Shown here piece after piece: positions 41,917 through 49,563 of a DNA stretch of 58,058 nucleotides. This DNA is from Comamonadaceae bacterium UBA4962. GTDB taxonomy: Bacteria > Pseudomonadota > Gammaproteobacteria > Burkholderiales > Burkholderiaceae_C. The DNA lies in contig DHAE01000008.1 of the NCBI GenBank assembly GCA_002397315.1, positions 29,734 through 87,791 of the forward strand, in the 5' to 3' direction. How positions within the stretch are numbered: position 1 is the stretch's first letter; every line of letters starts with the position of its first letter. Below the pieces are notes generated by a model. The model had not been told where the DNA came from. It saw nothing but the letters and a program-made list of their open reading frames with translations, and did no database searches. The position numbers were made by a program, and so were the translations under genes.

Positions 41917-42252
41917 ATGGGCATCCACCACCTCTACCTCGCGGTCGCGATCGGCGCCGAAGTCGTCGCGACCTCTTTCCTCAAGGCCTCCGAGGGCTTC
42001 ACCCGCCCCGTGCCGAGCCTGGTCACCCTGGCCGGCTACGGCGTGTCGTTCTACTTCCTCTCGCTCACCCTGCAGGCGATCCCCACCGGCATCGCCTATG
42101 CGATCTGGTCCGGCATCGGCATCGTGCTGGTGTCGACCATCGGCTGGCTGGTCTACGGCCAGCGGCTCGACGGCCCGGCGCTGGCGGGCATGGGGTTGAT
42201 CCTGGCGGGCGTGCTGGTGATCAACCTGTTCTCGAAAACGGCGGGCCACTGA
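41917..42252 (+). CDS. SMR-family multidrug efflux protein (EmrE-like)
   Basis: A 111-residue protein with four membrane segments. The essential membrane-embedded glutamate of EmrE-type proteins is present in AVAIGAEVVATSFLKAS (~residue 15). Conserved positions PVPSLVTLAGYGVSFYFLS, IPTGIAYAIWSGIG and LAGVLVINLFSK follow. Dimers of such proteins exchange protons for lipophilic cations. It lies close behind the EamA gene and may be co-transcribed. The length and motifs are complete. Confidence 0.93.
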   Translation: MGIHHLYLAVAIGAEVVATSFLKASEGFTRPVPSLVTLAGYGVSFYFLSLTLQAIPTGIAYAIWSGIGIVLVSTIGWLVYGQRLDGPALAGMGLILAGVLVINLFSKTAGH

Positions 42253-42267
42253 GGCCCGCCCCTGCCG

Positions 42268-43269
42268 CTACAGCGGGCGCCGCCGCGCGAACCGCACCAC
42301 CGTGACACCCGTGCGCGCCTGGCGCGTGGACGGCATCACCAGCACGCAGTCGTCGTAGGGCGTGGCGACGGGTTCGCCGTCGTTGTCGCCGATCACCGTG
42401 CCCGCCTTCGGGATCGCTTCCAGCGCCGTCACCGGGCGCACGAAGCGGAAGCCGCTGCTGCGCGCGACGACCGGGCCCGTCACCTCCAGCACCCACTGCC
42501 GCGGTGCGTCGGGCTGGCGCCAGCCGGGCAGGGCCTGCGTGAGCGCGGCGGCATCCAGCGTGCCGGCGGCCTCGAGGAAGCGAGCGCACTGGTCGCGCGC
42601 CACGGTGCGGCTCGCCGGATCGCCATGGAAGCCGCATTCGATCAGCAGCGAGCGCGTACCGCCCTCGCCCGCCTCTTCGGCATCCGCATGGCCGAAGCGG
42701 CCGTAATCGCGCATGCGCACGCCGTCCTGGTGCCCCGCATCGGCCACCACGTACTCGGGGGCGCCCATGCGGCGTGCCAGGGCCTGGTTGCGCGCATGCG
42801 TGCCGGTGAGCAGCAGCGGCGCACCGGGCTCGTGCATCGAATGCAGGTCGAGCAGCCAGTCGGCTTCGCGCACGAAGGGGCGCAGCGCGGCGGCGCGGCG
42901 GCGTTCCTGCGTGTCGGCGGCGTCCAGCCGGTCGTCGCTCCACTGGCGGTTCATGTCCTGGTCGACGAAGCGCGAGGCGTCGTGGTCCTGCGGATCGAAG
43001 CGGTCGAACGCGGCCAGGTTGCAGAAGGCCAGGGTGAGGCTGCCCGCCTGCGGGCGGATGCCGGCGTCCAGCAGGTCGCACAGCGCCCACGCGCCGCACA
43101 GCTCGTTGCCATGCACCAGCGCGGTGATCAGCACGTGGCGGCCCGGCCGGCCGGAGTCGAAGCGCCAGACGCCTTCGGTGCCGGTGTTGCCGGCGCGCCA
43201 TGCGCCGAGGTCGGGCTTCGGAAGCGCGAAGCGCAGGGAGGAGTCAGCGGTGTTGGAGGTCACAGGCAT
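42268..43269 (-). CDS. Succinylglutamate desuccinylase/aspartoacylase-family hydrolase
   Basis: A 333-residue zinc hydrolase of the AstE/AspA family. Zinc ligands are visible: His53 and Glu56 in LVHGNELCG, and His143 in LDLHSMHEPG. The catalytic glutamate lies in LIECGFHGD. Family members remove acyl groups from N-acylated amino acids. The gene overlaps the stop of the upstream Bug receptor gene (TGATG), so the two are translated together, and a LysR gene lies upstream. The receptor's ligand is therefore probably an acyl amino acid or related carboxylate that this enzyme cleaves. The start at 43269 is fixed by the overlap. Confidence 0.88.
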   Translation of the reverse strand: MPVTSNTADSSLRFALPKPDLGAWRAGNTGTEGVWRFDSGRPGRHVLITALVHGNELCGAWALCDLLDAGIRPQAGSLTLAFCNLAAFDRFDPQDHDASRFVDQDMNRQWSDDRLDAADTQERRRAAALRPFVREADWLLDLHSMHEPGAPLLLTGTHARNQALARRMGAPEYVVADAGHQDGVRMRDYGRFGHADAEEAGEGGTRSLLIECGFHGDPASRTVARDQCARFLEAAGTLDAAALTQALPGWRQPDAPRQWVLEVTGPVVARSSGFRFVRPVTALEAIPKAGTVIGDNDGEPVATPYDDCVLVMPSTRQARTGVTVVRFARRRPL

Positions 43270-44300
43270 CACTCTTCGATCTTGGCGAACTGGACGATCT
43301 TGCGGTACTTGGCCACTTCGGCGGCCAGGTAGGCATCGAGGTCCACGGTGGGGGACGCCACGACGGATCCGCTGGCTTCCATCTTCTTGCGGAAATCGGG
43401 CGACTGCAGGGCGTCGCGCGTCGCCTTGCGCAGCTTGTCCGCCACCGGGCGCGGCAGGTTCCCGGGGCCCATCAGCGCGAACCACACGTTGATGTCCACG
43501 TTCTTGAACTGCGGCAGCTCGGCCAGGGCCGGGATGTCGGGCGTGATCGCCGAGCGGCGCGCCTCGGTCGTGCCCAGCGCCACCACCTTGCCGCTGCGGA
43601 TGTGCGGCAGCGCGCTGGAGAGCACGAACACGCCGAACTCGATGTTGTTGCCCATCAGGTCGCTGGTGAGCGGCGCCACGCCGCGGTAGGGAATGTGCGT
43701 CATGAAGAGCTGGCCCTGCTCCTTGACCATTTCGCCGGCCAGGTGCAGCGCGGTGCCCACGCCCGAGCTGCCGTAGCTGGTCTTGCCCGGCTGCGAGCGC
43801 ACGCGCTGCACGAAATCGGCGGCGCTCTTCACGCCCGAGCCGGTGGAGGCCACCAGCACCAGCGGCTGCGAGGCGACCAGCGACAGCGCCGTGAAATCCT
43901 TCACGTCGTACTTCACCTTTTTCGTCACGAGCCGGTTGATCGCGATCTCGTTGCTCGCACCCAGCAGCAGCGTGTAGCCGTCCGGCGCGCTGCTGGCCAC
44001 CTTCTGCGCGCCGATCGCACCGCCGGCCCCGCCCAGGTTCTCGATCACCACCGGCACGCCCAGGCGCGTGGAGAGTTCCGTACCCAGCGTGCGGGCCGTC
44101 AGGTCGGTGCTGCCGCCGGGCGGATAGCCCACGACCAGTGTGATCGGCTTGGCGGGCCAGGCGTCCTGCGCGAGCGCGGCCTGCGGGCCGGCGAATGCGG
44201 CGGCCAGCGCCAGCGGGGCGAGCAGGGCGAGCGCGCCGCGGCGGCCGGGGCGGGGCGAGCCGGCGCGCGCAGGCTCGCGGTGGGTGCGGAACAAGGACAT
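43269..44300 (-). CDS. Bug-family (TctC-like) solute receptor
   Basis: A 343-residue periplasmic receptor. The signal peptide (~residues 1-44) ends PQAALAQ. The mature protein shows WPAKPITLVVGYPPGGSTDLTAR, VVIENLGGAGGAIGAQKVASSAPDGYTLLLG and the central FVLSSALPHIRSGKV. A GGAG-type ribosome binding site precedes the ATG at 44300. It is translationally coupled to the downstream acyl-amino-acid-hydrolase-like gene and lies 119 bases downstream of a LysR gene on the same strand. Membrane partners are absent. Confidence 0.92.
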   Translation of the reverse strand: MSLFRTHREPARAGSPRPGRRGALALLAPLALAAAFAGPQAALAQDAWPAKPITLVVGYPPGGSTDLTARTLGTELSTRLGVPVVIENLGGAGGAIGAQKVASSAPDGYTLLLGASNEIAINRLVTKKVKYDVKDFTALSLVASQPLVLVASTGSGVKSAADFVQRVRSQPGKTSYGSSGVGTALHLAGEMVKEQGQLFMTHIPYRGVAPLTSDLMGNNIEFGVFVLSSALPHIRSGKVVALGTTEARRSAITPDIPALAELPQFKNVDINVWFALMGPGNLPRPVADKLRKATRDALQSPDFRKKMEASGSVVASPTVDLDAYLAAEVAKYRKIVQFAKIEE

Positions 44301-44419
44301 GGGAGGTCTCCGTGGGCGGTGGGGGAATGGTTGTGGGCCCGATTGTGGGATTCCTCCGTCGGCGTGCCGTGCCAAGACGGCACGCAGTGGTGCTGTTTTG
44401 GCACCGGGAGCTTTACCGC

Positions 44420-45370
44420 TCAGTTGCGGGCGAGCGCCTGCCAGATGGCCTCTGCGGCCTCGGTGAGCCGGCGCTTGGGCCGCACCAAGCGCACGTCGAA
44501 CCGTAACTCCAGCCGCCGGTCCCCCGCAGGCGCCAGCCGGCCGCTCTGGCAATCCGGGCGCACCATCGACCACGGCAGCCACGCGACCCCCACGCCGCGC
44601 TGCACGTACTCGTACTGCGCATCGGCCGAATCGCACTCGATGATGCGGCGCAGCCGCGGCGCCAGCGGGTGCCGCGCGAGCAGGTCTTCCACCAGCCGAC
44701 CGAGCGCCAGCGTGTCCGCGTACGCGAGATAGGGAACGGCCGGGCCGGTGGGCGAGAGTGCATGCTGCGGCCCACCCTGCGCGTTCGCGCGCGACACCGG
44801 CACCAGCCGGTCCGAAGCGAGCGTGGCGTGCGCATAGGCACGGCCGTCCAGGCGCACTTCCAGCGCCGCATGGTGGTAGCCGAGCCAGAGATCGGCCTCG
44901 CCGCGCTCCAGCATCGCCACCGTCTGCGTCAGTCCGTTGGTGACCACGTGCAGCTCCGCGGTCCGCAGCACGGTGCGCATGCGGGGCAGCGCATCCGCCA
45001 GCACGGTGCGCGCCAGCGTGCGGCCCGTGGCGAGGGTCACCGACCGCGCCTGCCGCCCGGCGATGGCGCGCAGTTCCTCCTGCGACTGCGACAGTTCCCG
45101 CGCGAGCTGCTCCGCCGTCGCGAGAAACGCCGTGCCTGCCGCGGTCAGGCGCACCGGGCCGCCCGCGCCGCCGCGGCTGCGGGCATCGGCACCGGGCGCG
45201 GATTCACCCTCCGCGCCGCCGCGCTCCACCAGCGCCGTGCCCGCCCAGGCTTCCAGCGCCCGGATGCGCCGGCCGAACGCGGGATGCGTGACGTGCCGCG
45301 ACTCCGCCGCCCGCGTGAAGCTGCGTTCGCGGGCCAGGGCGATGAAGTCTTCTACCCATTTGAGCTGCAT
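44420..45370 (-). CDS. LysR-family transcriptional regulator
   Basis: A 316-residue regulator. The helix-turn-helix near residues 7-40 reads FIALARERSFTRAAESRHVTHPAFGRRIRALE; the HPAFGRRI form marks the subgroup in which serine of the recognition helix is replaced. An unusual Gly/Ala-rich insertion (~residues 52-72, GGAEGESAPGADARSRGGAG) interrupts the linker start. The gene is in the same direction as the receptor/hydrolase pair and probably regulates it. A perfect inverted repeat lies 48 bases upstream of its start. Confidence 0.9.
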   Translation of the reverse strand: MQLKWVEDFIALARERSFTRAAESRHVTHPAFGRRIRALEAWAGTALVERGGAEGESAPGADARSRGGAGGPVRLTAAGTAFLATAEQLARELSQSQEELRAIAGRQARSVTLATGRTLARTVLADALPRMRTVLRTAELHVVTNGLTQTVAMLERGEADLWLGYHHAALEVRLDGRAYAHATLASDRLVPVSRANAQGGPQHALSPTGPAVPYLAYADTLALGRLVEDLLARHPLAPRLRRIIECDSADAQYEYVQRGVGVAWLPWSMVRPDCQSGRLAPAGDRRLELRFDVRLVRPKRRLTEAAEAIWQALARN

Positions 45371-45417
45371 GGTGTGTTGTGTGAGAGCTGGAATGGTGAA
45401 GGAAGCGTCTTGCCAAA

Positions 45418-45443
45418 TGGATTCTAGACGCAGCCAGAATCCA
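45418..45443. promoter_or_regulatory. Perfect inverted repeat upstream of the LysR gene
   Basis: TGGATTCT (45418-45425) and AGAATCCA (45436-45443) flank a 10-base spacer, 48 bases upstream of the LysR start. This is a typical spacing for an autoregulatory LysR binding site. The remainder of the 172-base gap is AT-rich and probably holds the promoter of the next gene. Confidence 0.55.
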
Positions 45444-45542
45444 ATGTTATTCGTCAGATAACGAAAATTTCAGCGCCGTAATTTCGTCGGTTTTTGAGGG
45501 TGGAGGACAATTGATTTTGCTCATCGATTAAAAAGGATCAAT

Positions 45543-46421
45543 ATGTCGTTGAATGAAGCCGTGCGAGACGCATTCCTTGCGGGCAGCAGGGTCGTTGGAT
45601 CACCCATCGCGTTGTCAGGATCTTACCCTGCGGCTGCCTGCTTTCGTGATTTGCAGTTGACGGAGATCCCTGAAGTCATGGAGCGCAAAGGTTTTAATGT
45701 GGGCGCCTCATTAATGCGCAGATGGTTTCTTGGATCTGCTTTTCTTCTGCCAGATCGGTGGAAAAGGGGTTACGAAATAAGACACTCAGATTTGCCTCGT
45801 GGTTATATAGATGAAAGCACGGTTTCCATGAGCTGGGCCATGCGGTACGCTCGCACACAGGCCGTTTTTGATGAACTCAGAGCGGCAGTGCTGGGGCAAT
45901 CTTCCGAGAAGAGCGCAAAGCTTTCGTGGGATGAGCTATATCGTTGTTTAATGAAGTGCGGGAAGATTGCAACGCATGAAGCCAGATTCGGAGACGTAGA
46001 ATCTTCCGTGGTATTGATTGATTCTTCCCATATGAATGCAAGGCCGGTTGCATCCAATCGTTGGGAAAAGTTGACGGATCCTTTGGATGACCTGTATTGT
46101 GCCTTGGGCGCGTTTACGTTGCATGTATCTGGCCGAGGCCGTGTCATTCCATCAAAAAAAGGTCTGAAAACCGTCCATACGGTTTACCTGGAAGAACTTT
46201 TGTTTTACATTCGCGATTCTTATGACTTTTCTGGTGATCAGCCTCTGGGCTATTGGGGGTGGGATGGCGCTCACAAATTGCCAGGGAGGGGGTTGTCGAT
46301 GGTGGAAAATAGGAGTTTCAATGAATGGCGGTCACGTACTGGGGCGGGAGCAGATTTCTTGATATTCTCTGACGTTCATCGGTACAAAATTCCTGTCCCA
46401 TTGCAGAAAGTGTTTTCATGA
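45543..46421 (+). CDS. DUF6402-like protein, intact copy
   Basis: A 292-residue protein without signal peptide or membrane segment. It is homologous to the broken gene at 32786-33675. Shared blocks are LTEIPEVMERKGFNVGASLMRRWF, DESTVSMSWAMRYAR, PLDDLYCALGAFTLHVSG, YIRDSYDFSGDQPLGYWGWDG and the C-terminal SFNEWRSRTGAGADFLIFSD. No enzymatic motif is recognised. The low GC content and isolated position suggest horizontal transfer. A small membrane-anchored protein follows after 33 bases, the same arrangement as in the other copy. From memory this is family DUF6402, frequently found with type VI secretion or Rhs loci; a toxin or effector role is inferred. Confidence 0.75.
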   Translation: MSLNEAVRDAFLAGSRVVGSPIALSGSYPAAACFRDLQLTEIPEVMERKGFNVGASLMRRWFLGSAFLLPDRWKRGYEIRHSDLPRGYIDESTVSMSWAMRYARTQAVFDELRAAVLGQSSEKSAKLSWDELYRCLMKCGKIATHEARFGDVESSVVLIDSSHMNARPVASNRWEKLTDPLDDLYCALGAFTLHVSGRGRVIPSKKGLKTVHTVYLEELLFYIRDSYDFSGDQPLGYWGWDGAHKLPGRGLSMVENRSFNEWRSRTGAGADFLIFSDVHRYKIPVPLQKVFS

Positions 46422-46454
46422 TTTAATTATTTTCCATGGTGATATTATTGCGGC

Positions 46455-46778
46455 ATGAAACGTTTGATTAATGTTGCAGGGAAATGGCTGTTGGGTGCCG
46501 TGTTGTTGGGCATTGGTTTGCTTTTGCTTGGATACCTCTCCAAACCTGCAACCTCTCAGCTCTTCGTGGACGCATGCCCCACAGGGCCCTATCGCATAGA
46601 AGCTTTTCAATATAAAAGCGGCGCGGGTTTTGTGCAGTTGGTGGACGCCAGCGGCACAGTTCTGGGGCGCTCGGAATTTTCTGAAAGCGCCATGGTGCGA
46701 CCACGGTGGTCGCAAGATTGCAGGTCCGTGAGCTTCAGCTCCGACACAGACCCTGCCCCCCTGGCCGCGGGACCGTGA
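46455..46778 (+). CDS. Small membrane-anchored protein downstream of the DUF6402-like gene
   Basis: A 107-residue protein with one N-terminal membrane segment (WLLGAVLLGIGLLLLGYLS) and a short domain outside the membrane (GPYRIEAFQYKSG, FVQLVDASGTVLGRSEFSES, VRPRWSQDC). The order of elements (membrane segment, YRxE, F-V-x-L, LGxS, W) matches the three tandem paralogues at 33675-34931, though it is shorter and more divergent. It is a candidate immunity partner of the preceding protein. The GC content rises towards its 3' end, so the C-terminus may have been altered where the transferred segment joins resident DNA. Confidence 0.65.
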   Translation: MKRLINVAGKWLLGAVLLGIGLLLLGYLSKPATSQLFVDACPTGPYRIEAFQYKSGAGFVQLVDASGTVLGRSEFSESAMVRPRWSQDCRSVSFSSDTDPAPLAAGP

Positions 46779-46806
46779 GCTGCTGGCTGGTTGACGCGGC
46801 AGCAGC
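46779..46806. terminator. Hairpin between the convergent small gene and pyrF
   Basis: GCTGCTG (46779-46785) and CAGCAGC (46800-46806) form a seven-base stem with a 14-base loop, right after the stop of the small membrane protein gene and before the pyrF stop on the other strand. No T-run is present, so termination efficiency is doubtful. Confidence 0.35.
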
Positions 46807-46840
46807 CTCGGCTCCTGCCAAGACTGCCACGCTTGAGCGC

Positions 46841-47665
46841 TCAGCCCCGCGCCGCGTTCAACGCAGCGCGCGTGGCCAGCGCCGCCTGCCGCGCCGCGGC
46901 GGCAAAGCCTTCGTCCGCGCTCGCGTACAGGATCGCACGCGAGGAATTCACCACGATCGGGCCGTCCGGCCGCAGCCCGGCGCGCACCGTGGCGGCCGCG
47001 TCGCCGCCCTGGGCGCCCACGCCCGGGATGAGCAGCGGCAGCGTGGGGGCGAGGGCGCGCACGCGTTCGATCTCGGCCGGGTAGGTGGCGCCCACCACGA
47101 GGCCGAGCTGGCCGTTGCGGTTCCAGGGGCCCTGGGCCTGGCGCGCGACGTGCTCGAACAGCAGGGGCTGGCCGTCCACGCTCGCCAGGCGCTGGCTCTG
47201 CAGGTCGTCGCCGCCCGGGTTGGAGGTGCGGCACAGCAGGAAGGCGCCCTTGCCGTGGTAGGCCAGGTAGGGCTCGATCGAGTCGAAGCCCATGAAGGGC
47301 GAAAGCGTCACCGCGTCGGCGCCGTAGCGCTCGAAGGCCTCAATCGCGTACTGCTGCGCCGTCGATCCGATGTCGCCGCGCTTGGCGTCCAGAATCACCG
47401 GCACGTGCGGCGCCGTGGCGCGCATGTGCTGCACCAGGCGTTCGAGCTGTTCTTCCGCGCGGTGCGCGGCGAAATACGCGATCTGGGGCTTGAAGGCGCA
47501 GGCGAGGTCGGCCGTGGCGTCCACGATCGCCGCGCAGAAGTCGTAGATCCGGCCGGCGTCGCCGCGCAGGCCGGCGGGAAAGCGCGCGGGCTCGGGGTCC
47601 AGTCCCACGCAGAGCAGGGAGTCGTTGCGCGCGGTGGCGCCGCGCAGCATGTCGATGAAGGTCAT
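46841..47665 (-). CDS. pyrF: Orotidine 5'-phosphate decarboxylase (type 2)
   Basis: Converts OMP to UMP, the last step of pyrimidine synthesis. The 274-residue product fits the longer type 2 family. It shows LLCVGLDPEPARFP at the N-terminus, FKPQIAYFAAH, the catalytic lysine-aspartate network VILDAKRGDIGSTAQQYA (~residues 90-107), and IPGVGAQGGDAAATV near the phosphate site. The start at 47665 (MTFIDMLRG) is preferred; the frame extends upstream through arginine-rich sequence that is not family-like. It is divergent from an EamA transporter gene 92 bases away. Confidence 0.96.
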   Translation of the reverse strand: MTFIDMLRGATARNDSLLCVGLDPEPARFPAGLRGDAGRIYDFCAAIVDATADLACAFKPQIAYFAAHRAEEQLERLVQHMRATAPHVPVILDAKRGDIGSTAQQYAIEAFERYGADAVTLSPFMGFDSIEPYLAYHGKGAFLLCRTSNPGGDDLQSQRLASVDGQPLLFEHVARQAQGPWNRNGQLGLVVGATYPAEIERVRALAPTLPLLIPGVGAQGGDAAATVRAGLRPDGPIVVNSSRAILYASADEGFAAAARQAALATRAALNAARG

Positions 47666-47757
47666 GGCCGGGATTGTAGAAGGCACCCCTGCGCGACGCC
47701 GGGCCGGGTGCCGCGCACGACTGCGCGGGTTGCGCCTCCCCGATACGATCCGCATCC

Positions 47758-48639
47758 ATGCCCGTACTCACCCGCCGCCAGCTTGTCGTGCTCATCGTCC
47801 TGACCTTGGTGTGGGGGCTGAACTGGCCAGTGATGAAGCTGGGCGTGACGGGCTTTCCGCCGCTGACCTTCCGCGTGCTGGTGCTCGGCCTGGGGCTGCC
47901 GCTGCTCGGTGCGGTGCTGGCGGCCCTGCGCCTGCCCTTCGCCGTGCCGCGCGCCTACTGGTGGCCCCTGGCGGGCCTGGGTCTCGCGAACATGGTGGTG
48001 TGGTACGTGCTGGCCATCCTGGCCATTCCCGAACTCTCGAGCGGGCGGGCGGCCATCCTGGGCTACACCATGCCGATCTTCTCGGCGGTGCTGGGCGCCG
48101 CCTGCTTCGGCGAGCGTCTGGCGCCCCGTGCGTGGGGCGGCGTCGCGGCCGCGGCCGGCGGCGTGTTGCTGCTGCTGTGGCACGAGCTGAGCGCCCTGGG
48201 CGGTCGGCCCTACGGCGTGCTGCTGATGCTTTCGGCCGCTGCCGCCTGGGGGCTGGGCACGCAGCTGCTGCGGCGCAGCACCATCCCGCTGCCCACGCTC
48301 ACGCTGTCGTTCTGGATGACGGTGCAGACGCTGGCGGTGCTGGTCGTGCTGTCGGTGGTGTTCGAGCGCGACCGCTGGGCGATGCCCACGCCGGTCGTGT
48401 GGGGCGCGGTGCTCTACAACGCCGTGCTGGCCTTCGGCTTCGCGCAGCCGGCCTGGTTCTACCTGGCACGCACGCTGCCGCCCGTGGCCTCCACGCTGTC
48501 CGTGATGTTCATCCCCGTGCTCGGCGTGTTCGGCGGCGCGCTGTGGCTGGGCGAGCGCCTGCACTGGCAGGACTGGGCGGCCGTGGCGCTGACGGTCGCC
48601 GCCATCGCCTCGGTGCTGTGGCCGCGCCGGAACGCATGA
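47758..48639 (+). CDS. DMT-superfamily EamA transporter
   Basis: A 293-residue inner-membrane protein with ten predicted segments in two halves. It begins VVLIVLTLVWGLNWPVMKLGV, has the conserved glutamate in AACFGERLAPRAW, and ends with LSVMFIPVLGVFGGALWLGERLHW. It is the third EamA-type transporter in the window and is only distantly related to the others. The substrate is unknown. It is divergent from pyrF. The 166 bases after it hold no gene. Confidence 0.9.
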   Translation: MPVLTRRQLVVLIVLTLVWGLNWPVMKLGVTGFPPLTFRVLVLGLGLPLLGAVLAALRLPFAVPRAYWWPLAGLGLANMVVWYVLAILAIPELSSGRAAILGYTMPIFSAVLGAACFGERLAPRAWGGVAAAAGGVLLLLWHELSALGGRPYGVLLMLSAAAAWGLGTQLLRRSTIPLPTLTLSFWMTVQTLAVLVVLSVVFERDRWAMPTPVVWGAVLYNAVLAFGFAQPAWFYLARTLPPVASTLSVMFIPVLGVFGGALWLGERLHWQDWAAVALTVAAIASVLWPRRNA

Positions 48640-48805
48640 AGACGCAGGCCCTGCCGAATGGATGGGATCGGGGTCCTATGCGACCGGGTACCGTACGTTC
48701 GTTGCCGCGAACGGTTCCTAGAATGCGACCATACCTCCGGCCCGCCGGCGGGCAGGTTCCGATTCCTCCCTCCATCGTCCTTCACCGCACAGGAGACTCC
48801 CCCGC

Positions 48806-49441
48806 ATGCAACTCACCAGCCACAGCTTCCAGGACGGCCGAGCCATTCCCGGCGAATTCGCGTTCGCCGTGCCCGATGCGGCGACGCATGTCGCGCTGTC
48901 CGCCAACCGCAACCCGCACCTGGCCTGGAGCGGCGCGCCGGTCGGCACGCAGTCGTTCGCCATCGTCTGCCATGATCCGGACGTGCCCAGCCAGGGCGAC
49001 GACGTGAACCAGGAAGGCCGCACCGTGCCCGCCAGCCTGCCCCGCGTGGACTTCTTCCACTGGCTGCTGCTCGACATCCCCGCCGACCGCGCCGAGATCG
49101 CCGCCGGCTCCCATTCCAGCGCCGTCACACCGCGCGGCAAGCCCGGCCCGGCCGCGCCCGAAGGCCTGCGCCACGGCATCAACGACTACACCGGCTGGTT
49201 CGCGGGCGACCAGGACATGCGGGGCGACTACTACGGCTACGACGGCCCCTGCCCGCCCTGGAACGACGCCATCGTGCACCGCTACGTCTTCACGGTGTAT
49301 GCGCTCGGCACCCCCACGCTGCAGGTGGAAGGCCCGCTGACTGGCGCCAACGTGCGCGCCGCGCTGGCCAAGGCTCCCGTGCTGGCCGAGGCCCGCCTGA
49401 CCGGCCTGTACACGCTCAACCCGGCCGTCACCCTCCCGTGA
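48806..49441 (+). CDS. YbhB/YbcL-type PEBP (Raf-kinase-inhibitor-like) protein
   Basis: A 211-residue phosphatidylethanolamine-binding-protein fold. Ligand-pocket features are visible: NPHLAWSGAPVGTQSFAIVCHDPDVP with the conserved D-P-D, FFHWLLLDIPAD with the pocket histidine, and GPCPPWNDAIVHRYVFTVYAL. There is no signal peptide. Bacterial members have no firmly known role; YbcL of E. coli affects innate immune responses and YbhB is cytoplasmic. The ATG at 48806 follows an AGGAG-type ribosome binding site. A perfect hairpin shared with pgk lies downstream. Confidence 0.92.
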   Translation: MQLTSHSFQDGRAIPGEFAFAVPDAATHVALSANRNPHLAWSGAPVGTQSFAIVCHDPDVPSQGDDVNQEGRTVPASLPRVDFFHWLLLDIPADRAEIAAGSHSSAVTPRGKPGPAAPEGLRHGINDYTGWFAGDQDMRGDYYGYDGPCPPWNDAIVHRYVFTVYALGTPTLQVEGPLTGANVRAALAKAPVLAEARLTGLYTLNPAVTLP

Positions 49442-49463
49442 TGGCGCGCACGGTCCAGACGGA

Positions 49464-49500
49464 ACGAGAGCCCGCGGGCTGAACGCCGACAGGCTCTCGT
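49464..49500. terminator. Bidirectional hairpin between the PEBP gene and pgk
   Basis: ACGAGAGCC (49464-49472) and GGCTCTCGT (49492-49500) are perfectly complementary around a 19-base loop, in the 122-base gap between two convergent genes. There is no strong T-run on either side. It probably insulates the two transcription units. Confidence 0.6.
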
Positions 49501-49563
49501 GGTGATCGCTTCCAGGGGCTGGCTCATCCACCCCGAGTGCCGATCCGGCCCGGAAGCCGCGGA

